Made by a program: the position numbers and the translations under genes. Below, one piece after another: positions 1 to 10,500 of a stretch of DNA of 64,000 nucleotides. Under the pieces are notes generated by a model. That model had not been told where the DNA came from. It made no database searches and was given only the letters and a program-made list of their open reading frames with translations. Numbering within the stretch: the stretch's first letter is position 1; the number at the start of each line of letters is the position of its first letter. Origin of the DNA: Ophiura sarsii (Eukaryota; Echinodermata; Ophiuroidea; Amphilepidida; Ophiuridae); assembly GCA_035610835.1 (NCBI GenBank), contig CM069457.1, forward strand, positions 21,632,658 to 21,696,657, read 5' to 3'.

Positions 1-1130
1 TGTTATTGTTTCGTATCCAATAATTATCTTCTGGTAATGTGACGTGATCAAGCGAAATGAGTCACATGTCGGCAGTTTTTAATTTTGATATTTGGCCACC
101 ATTTTAAAAGCAGGTGTAAAATGCTACAGTATGGTCACACCCCACTAAAATTGAACTTCTAGTTTTAAAGTTACACACAATTTAACAACTGAGAAAACAT
201 AGTAAAAAACATAAGAGCTTGTCCCTTCTTTTTACCTATAACTCAAAATCAATATTCCCGAAATCCGACTCATTCTGTTTGATTGCGTTACATATTATAA
301 TACGTTATATGAAACAATTACAGTAAAGATAAAACTCACATTATGATATGGATTTTTCATAGTTTCAAATTCTATTTCAAGAGCCTGTAACACATTGAAT
401 CCATACAAGATAAATGTCAGTCATCAAATTACTTCTTCATCACATCACATACACTATTACCAATGCATTATGCTATTTTATAAAGATTGATCGCAAATTG
501 GTGGGCGGGAAAATCATATACAGTTTCTAGTATATTGAGTCTATATGGTACTATAGTTAAATCAGTTCCAAATTGGCGAGAAATATTTTCGTTTTTTATC
601 TATCCTCGTGCAAAAGTAATCCAAGTGTATAAGCGCGATTTTGGGATAGGCAAGCCTCACGCAGACATGACACTGCGACATGCAAGAGTTTTGGGCGCGA
701 TGCTCTTCTGAATTCATTTGCTACTGTAAACAGGTTTTGCCAACATCATTGGAAACGTTATGCGTCATTTTGGATTTTATCAAAAGCTTCGTGACGAAGT
801 ACCAGCTTTTCCCACCAAAATGTTTGTCTAAAATAAGGCTGTCCTCGACACACTGTCACAATCATGGTGGATTTCAGGTCCATTCCGTAAGAACGGTTTC
901 CAGGACGGTTTCATTGACACTATCAGGGACAATTTTCTTTCTGGTCTATTGTGGTGTTCTAACTGTAAGGCGCGGGTGGGCGGATTTTTCTTCTTTTTTT
1001 CATTTCAAGGGAAAGTCAAGCAATTAATCATATGAAGTCCCGGGTCAAACAACAGAGACTTCATTATACACTTCATTTAAAGTTTGAAAATATACCTAAA
1101 TTCAATAAATTATCATTTAATATGGCAATA
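1..1130. other. Non-coding, no gene recognised
   Basis: AT-rich sequence with only short chance open frames (74 and 115 codons). I see no splice-flanked exon, RNA gene or transposon end here. Confidence 0.6.
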
Positions 1131-2048
1131 CAGTCATCACAATAAGTAACTGACCAGGTAATAAATGTGCTGATAACTCTAAAAATATAACTCCTATATA
1201 AACATATTAAATTATAAACATGTTGAGAAATTTCTCTTCTTGAATTTAAGATATTACACGCTAAGAATGGCTGATTATTAGGGAAGTTACAATCCCGAAT
1301 GTACTGTCAAGTCTGATTTTCATATTCACATTTTCAATACGGGGACTCAGACCGGCAAATTATTGATTACTGGTAGTGGTAGTGACAATTCACCCTTCGA
1401 TGTCCTGGTTGTTGGATAGTCGGCCGGTGGCATTGTTACGGTTGATCAATACGGCACGCATGCTTTAGGGATGCACCATTAGATACTCAGGGCATGTAAG
1501 TTTAAAAAAAAAAACTTTGCCCACTATCCAGGAAAAAAACAACTTTGCCCACCAACCAGAAAAGAAAAAGATGACCCACTGCCGAGTAAAAAAAAAAGAA
1601 AGATGACTCACCCGACTCACCCAACTTAATGTACAAAAAAACAGTAAAACCTAAAAATAAAAATAAATTGTCGCCTTTGGCGAAAAAAAACCCAAAAACT
1701 TGCCGCCTAAGGCGGCGGAAAAAAAAAAGTCGCCTACTTCGGTGACCAAAATTTTTTTTTCCGCCCGACCCCAACTTCCATGCCCCCCCCTGAAAATCAA
1801 ATGGTGCGTTCCTTACCTGTCATACTCTCCCCGTGTTGAAAAGAAAAATGTAAAAATGAAAGTCAGACTTGCCCTAACGTTTGGGATCGTAACTTCCTTA
1901 TTAATCAACCATTCTTAGCGTGTAATATCTCAAATTCAAGAAGGGAAATTTCTCAACAACTTTATAATTAAATATGTTTATGTAGGAGTTATACTCTTAG
2001 AGTTATCACCATGTTTATGACCTGGTCAGTTACTTATTGTGATGACTG
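1131..2048. mobile_element. Tc1/mariner-type foldback MITE, TA target site, long TIRs
   Basis: The first and last roughly 195 bases are inverted copies of each other, about 90% alike by eye (1131-1325 against 1855-2048). The ends read CAGTCATCACAATAAGTAAC and its complement. A TA dinucleotide flanks each side (1129-1130 and 2049-2050), as expected for the Tc1/mariner superfamily. The 530 bp centre has poly-A and poly-T runs and no transposase. A shorter relative lies at 5717-6044 with almost the same first 35 bases. Confidence 0.85.
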
Positions 2049-4181
2049 TAAATGTGTTTACATTATATAACAATAGAATAATAAAACATATTTGATTTTA
2101 CCGCGATATATGCATATATCGGGATTATGCGGTCCTGCACATCACTAGCCTCGTTTTGCGGGGCAGATGTAATTTTACATTTGTTTGTTTGTAACATTTA
2201 AAAAATCCGTTCGAATGCTGTGGACATTATTTCATTAGTTTGCTCGGGACAATTTTTCTAAATTCGATTTGGTTGATATTGTAATTACAATTTTAGTCAT
2301 GAAAAATGATGAATTACTTGGTGTGTGGTAGAGCCTGCATTGACGCGGCATTACAAGTCAATCAACAATGGTAAACACGCAAAACTCATGCCAGGATAAA
2401 CATCAAAGATCATTCATACAAAGCCAAAGGATTGCTTCATAGATTGAACCTTGAGAAGAAAATACAGTGATTTAACAAAGCATGTGTGTTGAATATTCAT
2501 CACCTGGACCACCTTGTGCCGTCATCCCTTACCGCTCAGATGTAAACAAATATATAGTTTGTATAACAAAAAAGTATTCAACCAATGATAGCAAGAGTAC
2601 ACATTTTTGGAAAGCATTCACTTCCCGATATAGTATATCTCAACAACGTAACCCTTGACAACCATTATGTTCCGATGGGTAATTTCATGAGGAACCCAAA
2701 TATGCACAGTAAATTATGATTGGGATAGGTATAAAAATATTATTGAGCTTTGATCAATATATGAATATTTCTATATTTTTTAAACATTTAATTATGATAT
2801 GTTAGCATTAGGTTCTATCTAAATTCCAATAGTTGGATTCCTTGTATATACTTTTTATGGTGATGGTGTAAAATGTACAAATATCTGGAAATGCACCGCG
2901 AAGGATGGCGAGTTCAAAACACATGGCCATAGCTTTGTATTATCGATCCCTGTCAGTCTCTGTTGCCGAATATGCCACGTGTTCATTATGATTATATACT
3001 GGCATTTTAATTTAACGAAACGCCTAAAGTTATCAAATACATTTTACTTTAGACATGAAAACATTCATTATGTTTTTCTGCAGTAAAAAGTGACATGTGT
3101 TAATGTTATTACATGCTGTATTATTAATAGCTTACACTGTACTTTAATGCTCTTACAAGTTACATGTACTACCGAACCACCTTTTAATAACATTTCATTT
3201 TCTAATAATTATTGAAAAACGTAATTATTTTGGTTTTAGAATAAACCGTGCCGGTGCAGATGTTCACTTCATGTTGATTTTTCAAATAGACGAGGAGGAA
3301 AACATGAAATTAATATAAATCATATATATATTAGTTACATTGCGTGGAGGTCATTCACGTTTAAAGAAAGCCATTGGTGTCCACAGGGGTGCCAAAAGTT
3401 ATTTCTTCCTCCTCTTTTCATATTTCCTCTTTCCTTTTTTTCTTGCTTTCCTCCTTTTTCCCATTTTTTTCTTTTCTCAAAAGGCATTATTTCCTCAATT
3501 TTAACTGTCTCTTCCTAGGAGCGGTGCTCCCTGCTCCCACACTTTTTGCATGCCTGGGCGTTACAACCCTTAATTTGGCTTTCATTCAAAAAAAGAATTT
3601 TAAAGCATTTAATATAATGTTACATTAATTGTCGTCAAGTCCTCTATTTTAAAGCCAATCCATGGGATGGTTGATAGTTTTCATGCCTTTCTGTAATGTA
3701 TTCTAATGAAGCGATGCTTTCTTAACACTTTCCACATGGCTATTAGTTTTACCATACACAAAAGACATTTTCAGAAACCTTTCATAGTCTATCTCAAGGA
3801 TTACTGAACCAATACTAGGCATACTTGTACTTATTTTAATGCATTTCTCATGGTGATTTCAAATACGGTAATGAAATACAATAATTTAGACATTTTTGAA
3901 CATTTTGTGAACTTTTGGAATGTAGTCTGCAGACGCCTGCCGTGTGGAAAGTTATTAATCAGCTGAAATGCCTCTTTTCAGGGTTTTTTCCCTCTTGAAT
4001 TTAGGCTTTTTCTTACACAAATTTCTAGTTCTTTTTATTTTCAGTGATCTTTAAGCTTTTATATCCAAAATTCATGTGCCCTTTCAGATTTTCACTAGAG
4101 TACTAGTGGCAATTCTGAATTAGCCAGCCAAGACGATATTTATAATTAATAGGTCAATAAATGCGTATGTGTTGTTTCGAA
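2049..4181. other. Non-coding; polypyrimidine tract
   Basis: No gene or transposon end recognised. Positions 3405-3480 are almost pure C/T on the plus strand (TTCCTCC-type runs). The 84-codon frame over this tract is a compositional artefact. Confidence 0.55.
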
Positions 4182-4306
4182 AGAAATTAGACAAATCAAT
4201 GCACGCGCGCTGATGTTGATGTGTGAATAATGGCACGACCCAAAGGGGGAGTGCTATTGTGAGCACATCAGCATTTGGGCAAGTGCATTGATTTTTCTAA
4301 TTTTTC
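4182..4306. repeat. Imperfect inverted repeat (hairpin-forming)
   Basis: The left arm (4182-4226) contains AATTAGACAAATCAATGCAC then GCTGATGTTGATGTG. The right arm (4262-4306) contains CACATCAGC then GTGCATTGATTTTTCTAATT. The arms pair imperfectly around a loop of about 35 bases. This is probably a MITE relic. I found no clear target duplication. Confidence 0.6.
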
Positions 4307-5716
4307 AAGAAAAAAACATATACATGTATTGATCTAATTCATACACAACACTATATAAATAAAAATTCACAATTTAAGCATAATCTTGATCTGTGAAATA
4401 ACAAATAAAAATGTGTTAACAAGTTAGCTAACACCCGCAGTGAAAATCGGCGAACCCGCAATGCCTGAACCACCAATCAAAACAAAGCGCGTGGTGCTTG
4501 CATTAAACGACACGCACACGGAGTGCATTAGTCACTTTCAATGCACTCGGCATATTTATGTTTCTTGTTTTCTGATTGGTTCAACACTACTAAGAGTGTA
4601 TGAATATGTGTTATAGCCAATCCCCAGGAATTGGTTTTAAAATACTGGGCTAAAATTGATGTAAATTATGATGCAATAGTCAAATTTAATCTCTTTTTTC
4701 TAATGAAACCCAAATATGTGATCTTTTAAGCACAATCATTAGTTCTGATTATAATATGAAGGCCTGACATTTTTTAAGCGTTTTTTAAATAAAAAATTGC
4801 CCATTGTTTCTGACTCACCCTGCATAATGTCACGATGTATATTGAGCAAGATAAAATAAAAACCCTCAATGCACTACAAAGGCGGTGGTAAGATATATTG
4901 TCTGAGGTTGACAATTATTATAATGAATGAAACATATGCAGTTTCAAATATCATCTCATCACACAATGGTGATCACTAAATTATATGTTGTGTATATCAG
5001 GCCTTCTAAATTAGATTTTGTGAAGCACCACTTTTGAGATGTTAGTGGTTTAGAAGCACCACTATCCCTGCGAGCGTAGCGAGCGAATAACGGGTGGGTC
5101 CATGGGCCCGCATTAGGGCCCCTGGAAGCTCATGGGTTTACCCCATTTTAAGAGGCTAAGGAGAGCTATATTTGCATGCAATATGGTACAAGAAATAAAG
5201 ATATGTTGATGGTAAAATGTACAAAAAATGGTAGCAAATGTAGTGATAATCAATAGGCCTTCTACTAATAATCATGACTTACACCACTGCAGTTAGTGGC
5301 TGAAGTGGCTCTTCATGCTTCTTGCAATATGGTTGAAGTTGAGGATATATATATATATATTTTTAAATTTATTATTTTTTTTGTTCGTGCGTCCTTCCGC
5401 GCGCGACTCGGACTGATGCAATGCGCCACAAGTAGCGCACGCGCCACCATTTGAGAAGGCATGATTCAACATAATAACAGCATATAATCTAACAGAATAC
5501 ATGTATATTCTTTTGAATAACCAATTAAAAATATAGATTTTTTGACACCGAACTTCATCACTGTTCTAAACATGTCTCTGATTGGTGCAACAAATGATAT
5601 ACATATCCATCTTTTTAACCAATTAGCAGGTAGTTCTCAAGGGGTTAACTCTATCTCTGTAACCAGAGTATTTAAGGCATATGGTTTCGCTAAGTGTGGA
5701 CACAATGAGCAACATA
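4307..5716. other. Non-coding; short (TA)n tract
   Basis: AT-rich DNA without a supported gene. A short (AT)n microsatellite lies at about 5345-5362. GCGAGCGTAGCGAGCG near 5070 is a short palindrome-like motif that recurs in several repeats of this genome. Confidence 0.55.
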
Positions 5717-6044
5717 CAGTCCTTAAAATAAGTAACTGACCAGGTAATGAATATGCTCTTAACTCCAGAATTATAGCTCCTACGTATAAATATTGAATTA
5801 TAAAGTTGTACGGCAATACCCTCTCTTTAATTTGTGATGGAATGAATATGAATTCAGTTATGTGCCCAAAACCAAAACAAAGTCTGTTTTTCATTTTAAT
5901 ATTTTTTCTTCTACACACAGCCTCGGACTTGCAACGGACAGACTCTACAACTTTATAATTTAATATTTTTATGTCTAGAAGCTATAGTTTTGGAGTTAAG
6001 AGTAAAATTTATAATACCTGGTCAGTTACTTATTTTGAGGACTG
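5717..6044. mobile_element. Tc1/mariner-type foldback MITE, second family copy
   Basis: The ends are CAGTCCTTAAAATAAGTAAC and the complement of CAGTCCTCAAAATAAGTAAC, flanked by TA at 5715-5716 and 6045-6046. The arms continue inward with similarity for over 100 bases (AATTATAAAGTTGTA and its complement). The terminal sequence matches the element at 1131-2048, so both belong to one family; this copy is 328 bp. Confidence 0.85.
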
Positions 6045-6113
6045 TACAAGGCATAAAACAAAAGCTCTGCTTTGTGCTTAGCATTTTGTCACTGTCCTGT
6101 TGCATCTCCATCT

Positions 6114-6316
6114 GGCCCTTCAGCATGTATAAAGTAATACTTCCTATGTATAACATTTGGGACTCTGTTCTAAACATGTTCAAGGGCCAAACAACATACA
6201 TGTAACTATTAAAACCTTGTAAGTGCTCTTGCCCCTGAACATGTATAAAGCAACTCTTCCTTTGCATAATCGTTGCGCAGTTTTACTTTTTATATACATG
6301 TACATGCTGAAGGGCC
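6114..6316. repeat. Short inverted and direct repeats
   Basis: GGCCCTTCAGCATGTATA at 6114-6131 is answered by CATGCTGAAGGGCC ending at 6316. A related direct repeat (CATGTATAAAGNAAYNCTTCC) occurs at about 6125 and 6240. Likely a decayed repeat; no coding role seen. Confidence 0.45.
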
Positions 6317-6699
6317 GGAAAAACATACAAGGTTTTGACAGAACAGCGACGAACAAGATGTTTTGGGCTTTGCATTTGTCTTTCCGTGCAATTATCAGTA
6401 AAATATAAAAGATGATAAATGCAGGGAATTGTAAATGTGGGGGCAGAACATGGTTTTTAATGGTGTGAAGAACATTAAAAAAAAGTGTTTATTGACAGTA
6501 TCCGTAAACATGCACTAATTGCAAGTTATGTCTGACTATAAACATTGCTGGTCATTGAGTATGTGGCAGCTAAAAGTATACATATTTGATCAAGGGTACA
6601 TGTTCTTAAAATTAGAAATAGAGTTTAATAGTATCAGAGAGTAGGCTGTAAATCACAAAACGGCTGATAGGCCAAGTAAAAACATTAAGTAGTTTCTCG

Positions 6700-6932
6700 A
6701 CACCTCGCACATCTTTTTTCAGGAATTCTTCAATGTTTCCTCTTTTTCCTCTTTATTTCTTCCATAACCTTTTTGTTAAAATATGTAAAAAGCTGACATC
6801 TTGGTAATATATTTACTTTAGTCCAATGAGCATTTTAAGACAGGTTTTGTGATAACCAACCCTCCATAACCATGATTTGTTTTATACATAGGCCACGTCC
6901 TCTTCAAGTTACACAACTAATCAGGCAATACC
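6700..6932 (-). repeat. Dispersed repeat, inverted relative to the copy at 63236-63480
   Basis: Read on the minus strand this segment matches 63236-63480 along its length. Shared landmarks are GCAATAC, GTGTAACTTGAAGAGGAC, GACTAAAG, and CAGCTTTTT at the other end near the CTGAAAAAAGATGT block. Divergence is moderate. The repeat class is not recognised. Confidence 0.65.
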
Positions 6933-7067
6933 CTGCTGGTATAAGGTGATTTCACATCGTTTATTTCATCTCATCCTCTTTTTCCCCCAAAAGTTAGTAT
7001 GAGAATGTAGGTGTTTTTTTCATTTGGCCTTATTACAAAACACTGATGGTCTCAATATAGATATGAT

Positions 7068-7274
7068 CAAGGCTTGAATTCAGATTTTTTCAGCCAGCCA
7101 GTTGGGCAGGTAACTCACAAAAAATACCTGCCCAACAGAAATGTGACACACTTACACTGTGAGTTTGAAAATTGTTACCCGCCAGTCGGGTGGGTACTTT
7201 TGTATCTTCACCCGCCCGATTCAAAAGTTTCCCGAAATGGGCAGGCGGGCAGACCTGTGCTATTTCCAGGCCTG
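7068..7274. mobile_element. hAT-type MITE with exact 8-bp target duplication
   Basis: The 207 bp element starts CAAGGCTTGAATTC and ends TTTCCAGGCCTG. It is flanked by identical 8-mers GATATGAT (7060-7067 and 7275-7282), the hallmark of hAT transposition. The interior has repeated GGGCAGG/CCTGCCC and CCCGCC blocks. A relative with the same interior lies at 10873-11065. No transposase. Confidence 0.88.
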
Positions 7275-7432
7275 GATATGATGCAAGTCATTACAGAGCT
7301 GCATGGATTCAGGTGACTTTCCATGTTCAATAAATGAAGGGCTGCCATTTCATCTTTGCTGCTGCCGATTGGTCACACATATAATCATCCCAATGGATGT
7401 TAAAGTCTAAAATCAGAATCAAAAGTTTGTCG

Positions 7433-7576
7433 TCAAACACTTGGCAAAACCTTCAGTTCCTTGTAGGATGTCTCTTCATCCATTTCTCTGCTGAACTTGA
7501 CAGACGGCAAATTACCAATGACTATCTCTGCTGTTGTAAAGACCTCCATGTTCCCCATCACATGTCCACCAATCAC
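7433..7576 (-). CDS. PPC-domain gene, last coding exon
   Basis: Acceptor TTTTGTTCCAG precedes GTGATTGG on the minus strand (exon starts at 7576). It encodes 47 residues then TGA at 7435-7433. It carries the diagnostic IGGHVMG and FTTAEIVIG stretch and a C-terminal tail ending KVLPSV. The 3' UTR runs to lower coordinates. AATAAA occurs on the minus strand near 6960 and 6755, but I cannot say which is used. The hAT element at 7068-7274 would lie within or next to this UTR. Confidence 0.88.
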   Translation of the reverse strand: MIGGHVMGNMEVFTTAEIVIGNLPSVKFSREMDEETSYKELKVLPSV

Positions 7577-10500
7577 CTGGAACAAAATATCATAGATATA
7601 AAAACTAGATCCAGTACGAAATATATCGCCCTATCTCTTTACGTGTAACGGGAGCCATTTTGAATGTCCATCATGGGGGGAAATTTGGAGGTATGTCATT
7701 ATTTTTTGGAATTACACGAAAAAGAGCAGAGGTAGCTATAATATATGGTCGCGTACTGGAGTTATGTCTTTCTCCGCGTTGGCAGGTTTGAAATACGTGG
7801 AATGAATGCTCATGCACTTTTTCTGAAAAATACCGACATACCTTCAAATTTGTCCCCATGGTGGATAAAAAAAATGGCGATGCATCAGATCTAGTTTATA
7901 GATCTGTGCAAAATACACAAACAAAGGGGCATTCAATAATTTTTCTCCAGGTTTTTTTTCCTGAATGCTGTTTTGTTGGGATTATATTTTGGATTGGATA
8001 TATAATGATCTCTGTAGGGCAAAAGTAAAACCTGTTTCTAAAATATGTACGACTCACCTGGCCTAGTTTTCATCTGATAGACTAGCATGTAAATGAAAAC
8101 CATCAGATTCAGATAAAGTACCAACCAATGATACAATCTCATTGTCTGAACACGCCCTATATTTATGACTCACCTGACCTTTTTCATCTGATAGACTAGC
8201 ATGTAAATGACAACCATCAGATTCAGATAAAGTCCTAACCAATGACACAATCTCATTGTCTGAACACACCCTATATACACTCGTCAAAAGAAGTTCCTTG
8301 ACACTCATTGAAGTTCAAATATTTCACATAAATATTTAATATAAATTAAACAATTGCATGTCATGTCAAAATAAGCAGACAATAATTCTCTATCATGTCT
8401 GTATGAAATTAAGATGTACGCATTCATGCATGGCTGAGCACATTCATTAAGCAATGGTAAGGTGCGTAAAAGGAAATTGCAAGAAATGAGCATTTACAGT
8501 CATTTGAATGGAGGGATTATCCAATTTTTTGCAATCTTCTTGCCATTGTCAAGTGAATGGGATCTGCCATGCATGAGTGATCATGTCTAAATTCCATGTT
8601 AAGCTGTTAGAGGATTACTTTCTGCTTATTTTGATATACAATTATATATATGTATCATATATATAATTATATATATTCTATTAAATATTAATTTAATTTA
8701 AGTGTCCAAGAACTTCTTTTGCCGAGTGTATATGACTTACCTGGCCTTTTTCATCTGATAGACTAGCATGTAGATGACAACCACCAGATTCAGATAAAGT
8801 ACCAACCAATGACACAATCTCGTGATTCTTGACAACTTCCAACATCTGAAATAATGTGAAACATACAGTTTATCTCATCTTTACCTTGTATTTAACCCCC
8901 ATGGATGTCCTTTTTATACAATAATTCCCATTGGCATGATATAATCATCTTGACACCACTTACAATTTCAACCAATCAGCAGGTAGTCCACATGAGTTTG
9001 AAAGTTGCTATTTCCTTTCCATACCCAATGTAAATGTTGGGAATCCAGAGATTAAATTGACAAATCATTGGCACAAATTAAATAGATTTTTTCGCAATTT
9101 ATGACATTGTCACATTTTCCCATCATGGTTTACATTTTCCTGACCCCCTTTTTTAATCTTAACAATCACACTCATATATTAAAGACTAAGAGTTCTTACT
9201 CTTATATTTTCAACAAAATAATGTTCTTAATTTCAAACAACATCTCTGACTTTTTAGACCACTAATATCACACTTTTTCAGACAAAACATTGATTAATAA
9301 CTTTAAATTAATAAAACATAAATAAAAATTAAGCAAGAATTCTTTTTAAAAAACACACCTTATTATTAATCCTAACGTACCTAGACACTACAAAACCAGA
9401 CAATGCTACAATCTTGTGCCGCACGATCGCCCGGTCAATCTCGTACCACACTCTGCCAGGCGTTCAACTTGTGAAAAAACTTAAAGTTTTTTGAACCTGA
9501 CCGTATAGCTCACTCGGTAGAGCATCAGACTTGCACTCAATCCAATTTTCCCCTCAAATTTGACCAATTTTTCTTTCCTGCTAGTTTAATTCACAAAACC
9601 ACGCCCGGGGAGTTAGGGTTAAGGCTGCAAAGAATTGGATCTGCCATTTTCAATGACCCACTGTCTTAAGATATATTTTGGCACACAAACCCCTAGAAAT
9701 CCAGATCAACAAAAACATCTTGTAGGAGGTATGGTAATTTAAATGGCTGACTTACGGCCGCACTGCAATTCAAGTATGTCTGGTTCATACGTCTATAAGC
9801 GACTTGTACGATATGCGCAAAAGTAATATGTAACAGGGTCAGAAATTCGAGGAGAATCCGAGAATCCATTCTCTCAAAGATTCCCGCCGGTAAAGGTGTG
9901 AGAATCCAAGTTGATTCTCATAGATAATGTGTCTAAACACATTATTTGAATGGAGAAGAATCCGTAGATAATTCTCGCAAAATCCTTTTGCGAGAATCTA
10001 AATGGATTCTCGCAACCTCTGACGAACTTCTGACTCTGTATGGAACATCGCCATACGTAAAAGCACCAATGGAAATTCAAGCAATGAACTGAGAAAATTA
10101 TGGTAGAGAGATACAGGGCAGAGACAAAAAAAATCTCTCTGGGAACTTTTTTGAAAGGCAATCAATTTTCTGCGAGATTACTCCTGACGCAACTTGCTAT
10201 AGGCCTATTCTAGGGCTGATCTAGCGTGATATGACTTGGATATTAATGAAGTGGTTTATTGGCAAGTCTTTGATGGGGGTCCATGGAGTCGAGCTCCCAG
10301 GAGTTACATGGTGAGATTTTAGCCAGTGATGGTACCAGCATCAACACAGGGAGGCAAAAAGAAAAATCTTTGGGAAAATGGCGAAATCCTTGCCGTTTCA
10401 TCATAAGTTAACCCTAACCCTACTACACCATACAAAATAAAAATCTCCACGCGCGTGCTGCTGCATTGGCTCCATTAGGTCACCTACCGCAGGCATGTGG

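Noticed and set aside
5293..6408. Cluster of 60-95-codon frames on both strands
   Set aside because: They cover the foldback MITE at 5717-6044 and adjacent inverted repeats; mirrored peptides such as GQLLILRTV come from the TIRs.
10405..10425. Telomere-like AACCCTAACCC
   Set aside because: Only two units; GGAGTTAGGGTTAA is a SINE-tail word in this intron and not a telomere.
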